Positions 1-7,939 of a stretch of 64,000 bases of DNA are shown piece after piece. The notes under the pieces are model-generated. The model searched no databases. It was not told the DNA's origin and worked only from the letters and a program-made list of their open reading frames with translations. Every line of letters starts with the position of its first letter. The stretch's first letter is position 1. This DNA comes from Streptomyces sp. 2131.1 (lineage in GTDB: Bacteria > Actinomycetota > Actinomycetes > Streptomycetales > Streptomycetaceae): the NCBI RefSeq assembly GCF_900105515.1, contig NZ_FNSY01000001.1, positions 6,126,001 through 6,190,000 on the forward strand, in the 5' to 3' direction. The position numbers and the translations under genes are program-made.

Positions 1-422
1 TGGCTGGAGGCCGAACCGCCGGTGAAGATGGACAGCGCCATGATGATGGCCAGTTCGATCAGCAGCCGGATCAGCTCGGCGATGATCTGCCACTTGGCCT
101 CCATGATGTCCATGGAGGACTTGGTGCGCGCCTTCTCCAGGTCGTCGAGCTGGTCGGCGAAGTCCTTCAGGTAGTTCTTGCCGCCACTGTCCAGGAACAG
201 GTGCATGGCCTTGACGTACTGGTTGCCCACCTGCGGCGGCAGCGAGCGCCCCACGCCACCCGCGGTCTGCTCGATCAGGTCCGACAGGTCCCGCACCCGC
301 CGCCCCAGCCGCCCGTAGGGCCGGCCGTTGGCGAAGGCCATGTCCTCGTCGGCCTGCAGCATTTTCTCACCGATCAGCACGAACAACAGATTGTTCAGCT
401 GCGGTGAAACCTGGATGCTCAT
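1..422 (-). CDS. CpnT-like WXG100-domain protein, N-terminal part (cut by window edge)
   Basis: The first 140 codons of a protein that runs off the left edge. It begins MSIQVSPQLNNLL and continues with a helical stretch containing ADEDMAFANGRPYGRLGRR. This is the N-terminal signature of the large Streptomyces type VII secretion proteins with a WXG100-like, CpnT-type N-terminal domain. A hydrophobic segment begins near residue 118 (IIAELIRLLIELAIIMALSI). Family members are usually long and end in a variable, often toxin-like domain. The C-terminus is not visible here, so effector activity is only an inference. It is the last gene of the leftward ESX operon, 18 bases downstream of the preceding stop. 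Confidence 0.75.
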   Translation of the reverse strand, partial: MSIQVSPQLNNLLFVLIGEKMLQADEDMAFANGRPYGRLGRRVRDLSDLIEQTAGGVGRSLPPQVGNQYVKAMHLFLDSGGKNYLKDFADQLDDLEKARTKSSMDIMEAKWQIIAELIRLLIELAIIMALSIFTGGSASS

Positions 423-440
423 GGGGCGCGGTCCGGTCCG

Positions 441-809
441 TCAGTGCCTGCCGCCGCCGTGCGTGCCGCCGGAGACGTTGCTGTTGTCGATGTGGGACTC
501 GTGGATCGCGTCGAGGTTGCCGCCCAGGGTGGTCAGGACGCTCTTCAGATTGGCGAGCGTGCCGTCGCCCACGCCGACGATGGCCTCGGTCAGGGCCTTG
601 CCGGTGCTCACCGCGCCCTCCCGCTGCTTCTTCTCCTGCGGGACCATCGTCTTGGCGTAACTGTCGTCCTTGCCGGGCCAGTCGCTGGTCGCCGACACGT
701 CGTGGAAGAACTCGTTGAACATGTCGACGGCGTAGTCACTGATCGCCTGGAGCTGCCGGGTGCCGCCGGTCAGGCCGGGGAAGTTGGCGTAGTACGCGTT
801 TTCCGTCAT
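441..809 (-). CDS. Small ESX-locus protein, WXG-like helical, 122 aa
   Basis: Starts MTENAYYANFPGLTGG and ends in a Gly/His-rich tail (GGTHGGGRH). The body is predicted mostly helical and contains one W-P-G (SDWPGKDD), in the size class of WXG100 partners of type VII secretion. I do not recognise a named family beyond that resemblance. It lies between the YbaB-like gene and the CpnT-like gene in the same leftward operon, with only 7-18 bases on either side. It is therefore probably co-translated and may be a partner or chaperone for the large downstream protein; that role is inferred from position. An upstream GTG in frame would add 30 Arg/Ala-rich residues and is unlikely. Confidence 0.55.
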   Translation of the reverse strand: MTENAYYANFPGLTGGTRQLQAISDYAVDMFNEFFHDVSATSDWPGKDDSYAKTMVPQEKKQREGAVSTGKALTEAIVGVGDGTLANLKSVLTTLGGNLDAIHESHIDNSNVSGGTHGGGRH

Positions 810-816
810 CGTCTCC

Positions 817-1266
817 TCAGTCCTCCGGGTCTTCGCTGATCTCGTCACGGAGCCGGCCGGAGCCGCGGCGGCGGTCGCCCTTCGGGCCCTCCAGCACACC
901 GGGCCCGAAGATCTTGTTCCAGTCCACGTCGAAGCCGGTGAGTTCGGGCGTCTCCGCGTTCGCGTGGGTGAAGGGCTCGAAGGTGGACATCACCCGCCGG
1001 GCCATCCGGGCTCGCGCCTCCTGCGCCGCCTCCAGCACGCTGGCAGCGAGCTGACCTGCGGGCATCGTACGGTACTTGTCGTCCAAGAAGGTCAGCGCGG
1101 TCATGTCGCCCTGGGCGGAGACGGTCACCTCCACCGAGCGGTCCGCGGAGCGCACCGTCGCTTCGGCGTGCGCCAGTTCGCTCTCGGCGCGCGCCACGGC
1201 GGCCTCGGTCTCCTCCAGTTCCGCCATCGCCTTGGCGAGCCGCTGTTCGATCGACTCACTGTTCAC
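817..1266 (-). CDS. YbaB/EbfC-like DNA-binding family protein of ESX locus
   Basis: 149 residues from a GTG start preceded by a GAGAGGGAG ribosome-binding site. The N-terminal half is a long coiled-coil helix (about residues 3-45, rich in Glu/Ala). It is followed by a beta segment of the type SVEVTVSAQGDMTALTF, the pattern of YbaB/EbfC nucleoid-associated proteins, and a charged tail. YbaB-like proteins are regular members of Streptomyces type VII secretion loci. Whether they bind DNA or serve as secretion partners there is not settled. It sits 8 bases upstream of the 122-aa gene and 48 bases after the AAWKG-type gene. Confidence 0.65.
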   Translation of the reverse strand: MNSESIEQRLAKAMAELEETEAAVARAESELAHAEATVRSADRSVEVTVSAQGDMTALTFLDDKYRTMPAGQLAASVLEAAQEARARMARRVMSTFEPFTHANAETPELTGFDVDWNKIFGPGVLEGPKGDRRRGSGRLRDEISEDPED

Positions 1267-1313
1267 CGCGCACTCCCTCTCCGGTTCTCTCTTCCGTGGC
1301 CCGGCCCGCGTCC

Positions 1314-4300
1314 TCAGCGTCCGATGACCGCCGGGGCGCCGCCGTCGTCGGTGCCCCACACGTCGTCGTCCTCGGCCAGCCACGCCTCGCGGGCGCGGTC
1401 GCCGCTCTCCGTGGACGTGCCACCCTGGCCGGCGGCGCCGGGCCCGCCCACCGGGTACGGGGAACTGGAGGTGGTCGGCCGCGTGTACACGATCTCCTCG
1501 TCCTCGTCGACTCCCGCGGGCCGTCCGACGCGTCCGCCCCGTGCACCGCCGACCGGGTCGGTGAGGACGGCCCGGGTGCGTTCACTGGTGCCCTGGCCAC
1601 CACCGCCCGCGCCGCCCATGCCGGGCATGCCGCCGCCCCCCATGCCCATCGGGTTGAGCGGGGTGCCGTTCGCGGATTGCGCCGCCGGGTTGCCGGCGAG
1701 CGCGGCGGCGCCGGGGTTGGCCGACCCCAGGGAGCCGCCGCCGTACGGGGTGCTGTCGTAGTCGTCGTAGTAGTCGTCGAGGCCGGCGTCCGGGCCGCCG
1801 GGCGCGTTCAGCGAGCCGCCCGGTCCATGGGTGTTCAGGCCGGACGTGTGGGTGAGCGGCGACGAGGTGTGCGGGCCGTCGAGGCCCTGGGTGTTGAGCC
1901 CGTCGGTGTCCGGACCGTTGTGGTTGAGGCTGTCGAGGTCCGGGATGCGGGTGTTGAGCGACGGGCCGTCGCCGTTCAGGTCGGTCGTGGTGGTGTGTCC
2001 GGCGGGGTCGGTGGTGGTGAGCTGCCCGGTGTCCGGGTTGAGGGTCTGCGTCGAGCCGTCGGGGAACTCCGTGGTGAGCGTGCCGTCGTCGTTCAGGGTC
2101 GTGGTGGACCCGTCCGGGTTGGTGAACGACTCACCGGGGTTGAGCTGGTGGGTGGTGACGTTGCCCGAGGGGTCGGTGACGGTGACCTGCCCGGTGTGCG
2201 GGTTGAGGGTCTCTGTCGAACCGTCCGGAAAGTGGGTGCTGACGGTGCCGTCCGGGTTGATCTGCGCCGTGGACCCGTCCGGTGTGGTGAAGGCGTTCGG
2301 GGCCGGATTCAGGTCGGTCGTGGTGGTGTGTCCGGCGGGGTCGGTGGTGGTGAGCTGGCCGGTGTCCGGGTTGAGGGTCTGCGTCGAGCCGTCGGGGAAC
2401 TCCGTGGTGAGCGTGCCGTCGTCGTTCAGGGTCGTGGTGGACCCGTCCGGGTTGGTGAACGACTCACCGGGGTTGAGCTGGTGGGTGGTGACGTTGCCCG
2501 AGGGGTCGGTGACGGTGACCTGGCCGGTGTCCGGGTTCAGGGTTTCCAGCGAGCCGTCCGGGAACTCCGTGGTGAGCGTGCCGTCGCCGTTGAGCTGGGA
2601 CGTGGAGCCGCCCGGGTTGGAGAAGGCGCCGTCGGTGGGGTTCAGCGTCGACTCGGACAGGCTGCCGTCCGGGTTGAGGGTCTCCACATGGCCGGTCTTC
2701 GGGTCGAGGGTCTGGCTCGAACCGTCCGGGAAGGTGGTGGTGAGCGTGCCGTCGTCGTTGAGCGTGGTGGTGGATCCGTCCGGGTTCAGCAGGCTGGTGC
2801 CCGGGTTGAGCTGCGAGGTCGACGTCACGCCCTTCGGGGAGGTGCTGGTGACCAGACCCGTACGCGGGTCGATGGTCTGCGTCGAGCCGTCGGGGAACTT
2901 CGTGGTCAGTGTGCCGTCGTCGTTGAGCTGGGTGCTGCCCCCGAGGGGGGTGTTCAGCAGCGACGAACCGCCCTTCCCGTCCTTGTCGCCGAGGCCGTCG
3001 GTGTTCAGGGCGTTGTTCAGCAGCGAGGTGACCGGAGGCACCGGTGCGGCCGGGTTCGGCCCTCCGAGCGGGGAGTCCGGGTCGCCGTTCAGGCCCAGGC
3101 CGTCGCCCGGACCGAGCCCGTCGCCCAGTCCGTTGTTCAGCCCGTCGTTGAGCGTGGTGAAGTTGTCGTTGATGCCGTCGCCGAGGTTGTTGACGCCGTC
3201 GCCCAGGCCGTTGAGACCGTCGCCGAGGCCGTTCAGGCTCTCGTTGAGCCCGTCGTTGATCCCGTTCAGGCTGTCGTTGAGCCCGTCGTTCAGCCCGTTC
3301 AGGTTGTCGTTGAGGCCGTCGTTGAGGTCCTTGAACCCGTCGCCGAGGCCGTTGAGGCTGTCGTTGAGCCCGTCATTGAGGTCCTTGAACCCGTCGCCCA
3401 GGTCGTTGAGGCTGTCGTTCAGCCCGTCGTTGAGGTCGTTGAGACCGTCACCGATCGTGTTGATGTTGTCGTTGAGGCCGTCGAGGTAGTCGTTCAGCTT
3501 GTCGTTGTTCGCATTGGCCTCGTCCTCCGCGATGTCGGCCTCCTCCTTGGCGAGGACCTCGGCCAGCGTCTCGGAGTTCTTGTCGGTGACCTCCTGGTCG
3601 AAGGCGTCCGTCACATCGGCCCACGCGGACTTCACGTTGCTGAGGGCGTCGATGGCCGGCTGCTTCAGCATCGAGTCGGCGTGGTCCGACCAGCTCTTGA
3701 CGGCCGCGTCGGCGATTTTCTTCCAGGTGGTGTGCTGCGTGAGGTCGCCGTACGCGGAGGTCTGCTTGAACTCGGACGTGGTCGAGTAGGTCTTGTACGT
3801 GCCGCCGCCGCCGTAGCCACCGTAGTACTGGGTCTTCACGTTCACGTGCTGGATGTTGTCCCTGAGGACGAAGCCGGACACTTCGTCCAGCACCTTCACC
3901 AGGTGCCTGTGCGGGTCGTGCTTGCCGTCCTTGGCCCAGTTGTTCCACGCCGTCTGGAGGTCGGTGACGGCGTCCTTGAGCGCGGTCTGCGCGGCGGCCA
4001 GGGCGTCGCTCAGTTTCGACTTCGGGACGTAGCCGCCCACCGTGGTGTTCTTCGGGCTGTAGTCGCGACCGCCCAACTGGGATACGTATCCGTCGTAGTT
4101 GGTCTTCAACTCCTTCAGCAGGTGCCAGAAGAGGCTGGCCGCCTTTCCCTTCCACGCGGCCTGGTCCTCGCCGAGCGATTTCATCCATCCGTTGACGACG
4201 TCCGAGTGGTCCTTGAAGAACTGCATCGCCCGGTCGAAGGACTGACCCGTCTCCTCGAAGGACTTGAACTCGACAGCGTTGCCATCGAGGACCGACAGGT

Positions 4301-4832
4301 TGCTGAAGCTCCAGCCCTTGGTGGTGTGGTTGTTCAGCAGCTCGTCCAGAGCGAGTTTGCTGCCGGAGATGTACTGGGCCATCGGGCCGGAGTCCCACTG
4401 GACGTGCGAGTACGAGCCTTCGAACTCGCCGCCGCCGGAGATCGCCCCGTCCCCCCACAGGTCGGCGCGGCCGTCGTCGCCCACGCCCACGCCGATCATC
4501 ACGATCCGCGCCTTCTTCAGGCTCACGCTGTTGTGCGCGCCGTCGCCGCCCGCGTCGTAGAAGGCCAGGTCGTAGTCCTCGCCCTTGCTCTTCTGGAACC
4601 CGCTGAGCGCCGTGTAGTCCTCGGTGGAGACCGCACGCATGGTCTGCCCGGAGATCTCCATCCGGAACAGCTTGAGGTCGGAGAAGTCGTCGCCGCTGTC
4701 GCTGCTGAGGGAGTTGAACAGGCTGGAGCGGGCCGGGATGGTGTAACCGGTGAAGTTGGTGATCGCCTGGGCGTAGTAGTCGTCCGGGTCGTAGGTGGGC
4801 GTTCCGGAAGTACTTTTGCCGTCGTCGGCCAT
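1314..4832 (-). CDS. AAWKG-family type VII secretion protein with tandem repeats, 1172 aa
   Basis: A very long ESX-locus protein carrying the motif AAWKG (about residue 229), a W-x-G element in a helical region, which matches the AAWKG family of Streptomyces. Architecture: unique N-terminal region (1-445); a run of short amphipathic repeats built on LNDGLND/LGDG (about 450-560); then six units of about 55 residues, each with FPDGS...TLNPDTGQ and DGTLTT (about 620-1010); then a Gly/Asn/Pro-rich tail. The repeat units resemble short beta hairpins of cell-surface proteins. Likely a secreted or surface-exposed ESX substrate; function unknown. The start is an ATG with GGAG eight bases upstream. 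DNA inside it contains two near-identical 223-bp copies. Confidence 0.7.
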   Translation of the reverse strand: MADDGKSTSGTPTYDPDDYYAQAITNFTGYTIPARSSLFNSLSSDSGDDFSDLKLFRMEISGQTMRAVSTEDYTALSGFQKSKGEDYDLAFYDAGGDGAHNSVSLKKARIVMIGVGVGDDGRADLWGDGAISGGGEFEGSYSHVQWDSGPMAQYISGSKLALDELLNNHTTKGWSFSNLSVLDGNAVEFKSFEETGQSFDRAMQFFKDHSDVVNGWMKSLGEDQAAWKGKAASLFWHLLKELKTNYDGYVSQLGGRDYSPKNTTVGGYVPKSKLSDALAAAQTALKDAVTDLQTAWNNWAKDGKHDPHRHLVKVLDEVSGFVLRDNIQHVNVKTQYYGGYGGGGTYKTYSTTSEFKQTSAYGDLTQHTTWKKIADAAVKSWSDHADSMLKQPAIDALSNVKSAWADVTDAFDQEVTDKNSETLAEVLAKEEADIAEDEANANNDKLNDYLDGLNDNINTIGDGLNDLNDGLNDSLNDLGDGFKDLNDGLNDSLNGLGDGFKDLNDGLNDNLNGLNDGLNDSLNGINDGLNESLNGLGDGLNGLGDGVNNLGDGINDNFTTLNDGLNNGLGDGLGPGDGLGLNGDPDSPLGGPNPAAPVPPVTSLLNNALNTDGLGDKDGKGGSSLLNTPLGGSTQLNDDGTLTTKFPDGSTQTIDPRTGLVTSTSPKGVTSTSQLNPGTSLLNPDGSTTTLNDDGTLTTTFPDGSSQTLDPKTGHVETLNPDGSLSESTLNPTDGAFSNPGGSTSQLNGDGTLTTEFPDGSLETLNPDTGQVTVTDPSGNVTTHQLNPGESFTNPDGSTTTLNDDGTLTTEFPDGSTQTLNPDTGQLTTTDPAGHTTTTDLNPAPNAFTTPDGSTAQINPDGTVSTHFPDGSTETLNPHTGQVTVTDPSGNVTTHQLNPGESFTNPDGSTTTLNDDGTLTTEFPDGSTQTLNPDTGQLTTTDPAGHTTTTDLNGDGPSLNTRIPDLDSLNHNGPDTDGLNTQGLDGPHTSSPLTHTSGLNTHGPGGSLNAPGGPDAGLDDYYDDYDSTPYGGGSLGSANPGAAALAGNPAAQSANGTPLNPMGMGGGGMPGMGGAGGGGQGTSERTRAVLTDPVGGARGGRVGRPAGVDEDEEIVYTRPTTSSSPYPVGGPGAAGQGGTSTESGDRAREAWLAEDDDVWGTDDGGAPAVIGR
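1975..2197. repeat. Intragenic 223-bp direct repeat, copy 1
   Basis: Matches 2308-2530 at a fixed offset of 333 bases (111 codons, two protein repeat units), with only two differences seen by eye. It lies in the gene for the AAWKG-type protein. Copies this similar at the DNA level indicate a recent duplication or ongoing gene conversion. Recombination between them would delete or add exactly two units without changing the reading frame. Confidence 0.85.
2308..2530. repeat. Intragenic 223-bp direct repeat, copy 2
   Basis: Second copy of the repeat at 1975-2197. Each copy encodes two of the six units of about 55 residues in the AAWKG-type protein. Confidence 0.85.
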
Positions 4833-4893
4833 GGCACGGACTCCGCTGCTGGGGCTGAGGGGGGTGGGGGAGAGGAGGACGCGGGGCCCGGCG

Positions 4894-5340
4894 TCAGCTG
4901 TCGGAGCCGGTGCCGCTCATGTCGTCGTCGACCGTGTCGAAGATGTCCATCAGCTTCTCGCCGTCGATCGAGGTCAGGCTGTCGCCCTGCGTCTTCAGCA
5001 GCGTGGTGATGGTCTCTTCGAGAGCGGACTCGATGTCGTCGAAGAGGACCTTCTGGCTCTTGAAGATGCCGTCCAGCGCGCCGCCCTGCGTCTTCAGCGC
5101 CTCGATCAGTGCCGAGCCGCCGGTCGGGTCCTCGCTGTCGCCGCCCCCCATAAGCCCGATGCGCAGCATCTTGGCGTCGCCCGACGCCGAGCCCTCACCG
5201 GTCTCCGCGACCAGGTTCTTCAGCGAGCGGACACCCGCGTTGTCCTTGCGGATGTTGAGCAGGTCGGTGATGAAGTCCCCGACATCGTTGTTCTTGAAGT
5301 TCTTGAGCGCCGTCGAGTCCAGATGGGTCAGGTCTGCCAT
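4894..5340 (-). CDS. Conserved ESX-locus helical protein, 148 aa
   Basis: Starts MADLTHLDSTALKNFKN with GGAGG five bases before the ATG. The sequence is acidic and helical (ALIEALKTQGGALDGIF, ETITTLLKTQGDSLTSIDGE). It has no signal peptide or membrane segment and no catalytic motif I can recognise. Placed between the WXG100 pair and the AAWKG-type protein in one operon, it is most likely a type VII secretion-associated accessory protein or partner of the AAWKG-type substrate. The product name rests on context only. Confidence 0.55.
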   Translation of the reverse strand: MADLTHLDSTALKNFKNNDVGDFITDLLNIRKDNAGVRSLKNLVAETGEGSASGDAKMLRIGLMGGGDSEDPTGGSALIEALKTQGGALDGIFKSQKVLFDDIESALEETITTLLKTQGDSLTSIDGEKLMDIFDTVDDDMSGTGSDS

Positions 5341-5456
5341 GGGTGCCTCCGGTGGCGGGACGCGCCGGACCTGCGTGCGGCACGGCGACGGTACGGGGAG
5401 ATGCCTCTACCGCGCCGACCGAGGGCGGACCGGTCGGCGCGGCCGTGACGGCCTGC

Positions 5457-5780
5457 TCAGCGGCCGATGGTCACCTCGGACCACATCTGGCTGAGCGAGT
5501 TCTCGCTGTACTTGTAGTTGCCGGAGATGTCGCTCAGGAGCTGCGCGTGCGAGGTGAGCAGCGTCTCCATGTTCTGCACCGCGCCGTCCCAGGCGGCCTG
5601 CTTCCGGCGGTACGTGTCGGCGTCGTTGCCGTACCAGGTCTTGGACAGCTCGCTGAGCTCTGCCTCAAGGTTGGACAGCGTCTGGGCGATCGCCTTGGTC
5701 TGCATCACCATGTCGTCTGCGGCGTTCGACATGTGGTTGTAGCTGACGTAGATGAAACCGTCGCTCAGGTTGTCTGCCAC
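5457..5780 (-). CDS. WXG100-family (EsxA/EsxB-type) protein, 107 aa
   Basis: A 107-residue helical hairpin protein with the turn motif KTWYGNDADTYR in the middle (W-x-G as WYG). This is the defining feature of WXG100 type VII secretion substrates. It has two helices of about 40 residues and no signal peptide. The start is a GTG with GAGG six bases upstream. It lies 85 bases after the other small WXG100-like gene at the head of the operon, so the two probably form the secreted Esx heterodimer. Residues after the second helix (NSLSQMWSEVTIGR) could hold the C-terminal export signal; no perfect YxxxD/E is seen there. Confidence 0.85.
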   Translation of the reverse strand: MADNLSDGFIYVSYNHMSNAADDMVMQTKAIAQTLSNLEAELSELSKTWYGNDADTYRRKQAAWDGAVQNMETLLTSHAQLLSDISGNYKYSENSLSQMWSEVTIGR

Positions 5781-5865
5781 GGTCTGCCTCTTTCACACAG
5801 TGTTGAGGGTGGGGGGCTGCCTGTCCGGTAGGGCACCGGGGGCGTGGCGCCGATGAGGCGTCAGG

Positions 5866-6204
5866 TCATCCGGCCAGCTGATCGAAGGCCGACTGGGAGG
5901 CGTTGTACGCCTGGTTGATCGCGTCGTTCGACGAACCCTGGGTCTTGTTGTGCTCGACGAGGCTCTGGTTCAGCCGGTCGATGACGTCCTCGAGGTTCTT
6001 GAGGATGACGTTGCACTGGCCGTCCCACTGAGCGAGGAGCTGGCCGTACTGGCCGCCGTCGCTGCCCTGATAGCCGGAGCCCAGGGTGGACTTGGTGCCG
6101 TCGACGTCCTGGCGGATCTTCATGATCCCGCTGAAGGCCGATTCAAGGGCCTGGATGCCGTTCCGGGTTGATGACTCGCTTGACTGCTGGCCGTCTCCCG
6201 CCAT
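5866..6204 (-). CDS. WXG100-like protein, 112 aa, Esx partner
   Basis: First gene of the leftward ESX operon. It is a helix-turn-helix protein of WXG100 size whose turn is GYQGSDGGQYGQLL, so the usual Trp is replaced (YQG), while a Trp follows in LAQWDGQ. An atypical turn in one member of an Esx pair is common. A good ribosome-binding site (AAAGG, seven bases before ATG) supports the start. It probably pairs with the WYG protein encoded next to it and is exported by the EccBCD machinery encoded immediately upstream and across the divergent region. Confidence 0.8.
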   Translation of the reverse strand: MAGDGQQSSESSTRNGIQALESAFSGIMKIRQDVDGTKSTLGSGYQGSDGGQYGQLLAQWDGQCNVILKNLEDVIDRLNQSLVEHNKTQGSSNDAINQAYNASQSAFDQLAG

Positions 6205-6239
6205 CGTCCCACCTTTCGTGAGTCGGATCTTGGTACGAG

Positions 6240-6267
6240 CAACTTGAGCCTAAAGTGAGACAAGTTG
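6240..6267. promoter_or_regulatory. Inverted repeat in esx operon promoter region
   Basis: CAACTTG and CAAGTTG, a perfect 7-bp inverted repeat with 14 bases between, lie about 36-63 bases upstream of the first esx start. On the minus strand TTGTCT, 17 bases, then TTAGGC could serve as -35/-10, with the repeat overlapping it. This would fit an operator, but no regulator is identified. Confidence 0.35.
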
Positions 6268-6359
6268 AGAAGACAACAAGCTGAGGTAGATCTGAGGTTG
6301 GCGCTCGATATCTTTCCGGGTCATCACCCGACGGGAAACCTCTCCGGTGCCGGGGGAGT

Positions 6360-7886
6360 TCAGGAGTCGGAAGCGGCCTTTCCGGTACTCGAATCGGCCC
6401 CCCGGACACCCGGTGACGCGATGTCGGTCCGGCACTGCGTCGCGGGACCCGGCGCGGCCTTCTCCGCACCCGTGCCCGGGTTGGACCGCGCCGCGGCCTC
6501 CGTGCTCAGGTCAGGGCCGGTGGGCAGCAGCGACAGCAGCGTGGACGGCACCCGTACCGCATCGCCGTCGGAGTATCCGAGGGCGGCCAGCGCCTCCGCG
6601 TCCGCGACGCGGTACTTCACCCCGTCGTCGCCCACCAGGAACGTGGTGTTGCCGACCGTCGCGCCGGCCGCGCCCAGCACCCGCACCAACGTGCCGTGCC
6701 CCGGGCGCGTCACCACATGGTCCACCGCCACACAGGCCGGGACCAGTGCCGTGGGGTCGGCCGCGGCGTAGGGCGACAGCGCGACCTGGTCGATCCGCAC
6801 CGATGTCACCCGTACCTCGCCGCCGTCCGGATCGACCCGGGTGCACGCCGCCTGCCCGGCGGGCAGCCGCAGCGCCGTCGGCGGGCTGTCCGGCAGCCCG
6901 GCCACCGACGGGTCGGTGCCCGCCGTGCCCGGCGCCTGGTGGGAGCGCAGATCGGAGACGCCGATGGCGACGGCTTCCGGGGACGCGCCGTCGTAGGCCT
7001 TCCTGCGGGTGTCCGGGTCGCCGAGCAGCAGCGCCGCCTGAGTGGCCGTGACCGCGTGCAGGCCGTCCGTCTGGAGCACGTAGTCCTGACTCACGGAGCC
7101 GGCCGTCATCCGGAACACCTGTCCGACCCGGGTCTTCCCGCCCGCCAGCGCCGGGCCCGCCCCGCCCCGGCCCGCGACCTTAGGGGTGGCCAGCTTCGGG
7201 CCGCTGACCAGAGCGTCCAGGAACGCCGCCGACACCGGACGGGGCGTCACCGCGCCGTACCCCAGCGACTCGGCCGCACCCGACCTCAGGTCCAGCTCCA
7301 GCCGGCTGCCCTGCCACATCAGGTACGTGCGGTCGTCCGGCCCCCGCACCACCAGCGCCGATCCCGCACCGACCGGCCGCGTCTCGACAGGGGCGCCCGG
7401 CACCAGGGTCGTCTCCTCGCCGTCGCCCGTGGAGCACACCTCCCACGCCGACGTCTCCAGGTCGCCCGGGCCCGGTACGCCGTCCGGGGCGCCGGTGATG
7501 CCGACCGGTGTGCCCACCGGGGTGCCCTTCAGCGACTTCGTGCCCACCGCCGTGGTGTCCAGGTCCGCGCCGCCGATCAGCAGCGCCGACGCGTAGTTGC
7601 GGACCGGCCGCAGCCGGCCGTCCGCGTACAGGTAGCGGGCGCCCGTGTCCTTGTTGACGATCAGGGTGTCGCCGCCGCGCCAGGCGTCGTTGCCGCCCGG
7701 CCGGAGCAGCCCGTACACGAATGCGCCGGCCGAGACGAGGATGGCGACGATGATGCCGATCAGCGCACCGCGGGTGGTGCGTCCCAGCGGGCTCTCCGGG
7801 GCGTCCGGATCGGCCAGCAGCATGCCCGAGGTCAGCCGCCCCATCATGAACGTGTGCGCTTGCACCTGGTCGCGCTTGGACCGCAC
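6360..7886 (-). CDS. eccB: Type VII secretion membrane protein EccB
   Basis: 508 residues from a GTG with AGGAGG five bases upstream. A short cytoplasmic N-terminus contains the family-typical opening (QVQAHTFMMGRLTSGML). One transmembrane helix follows (about residues 40-62, GALIGIIVAILVSAGAFVYG), then a large extracytoplasmic domain with conserved two-cysteine elements (WEVCSTG, QAACTRVD). This is the normal EccB layout and length. EccB is the extracytoplasmic component of the ESX core complex. It lies 53 bases downstream of eccD on the same strand, and the pair is divergent from eccC. Confidence 0.93.
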   Translation of the reverse strand: MRSKRDQVQAHTFMMGRLTSGMLLADPDAPESPLGRTTRGALIGIIVAILVSAGAFVYGLLRPGGNDAWRGGDTLIVNKDTGARYLYADGRLRPVRNYASALLIGGADLDTTAVGTKSLKGTPVGTPVGITGAPDGVPGPGDLETSAWEVCSTGDGEETTLVPGAPVETRPVGAGSALVVRGPDDRTYLMWQGSRLELDLRSGAAESLGYGAVTPRPVSAAFLDALVSGPKLATPKVAGRGGAGPALAGGKTRVGQVFRMTAGSVSQDYVLQTDGLHAVTATQAALLLGDPDTRRKAYDGASPEAVAIGVSDLRSHQAPGTAGTDPSVAGLPDSPPTALRLPAGQAACTRVDPDGGEVRVTSVRIDQVALSPYAAADPTALVPACVAVDHVVTRPGHGTLVRVLGAAGATVGNTTFLVGDDGVKYRVADAEALAALGYSDGDAVRVPSTLLSLLPTGPDLSTEAAARSNPGTGAEKAAPGPATQCRTDIASPGVRGADSSTGKAASDS

Positions 7887-7939
7887 GGTCGCCTCCTGCT
7901 CTCAGTGGTTCGTCGTCGTCACGGTGCCCGGCCGGCCCG

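Noticed and set aside
3120..3480. Short regularly spaced repeats resembling a CRISPR array
   Set aside because: They are in-frame protein repeats of about 33 bases without unique spacers and lie inside a coding sequence; no cas genes.
1296..5009. 1237-codon plus-strand open frame opposite the AAWKG-type gene (and a 552-codon one at 1831-3489)
   Set aside because: Antisense reading through repeats in GC-rich DNA. The translation is Val/Arg/Gly or Ser/Pro/Val monotony, while the minus-strand frame has domain-like sequence, a ribosome-binding site and operon context.
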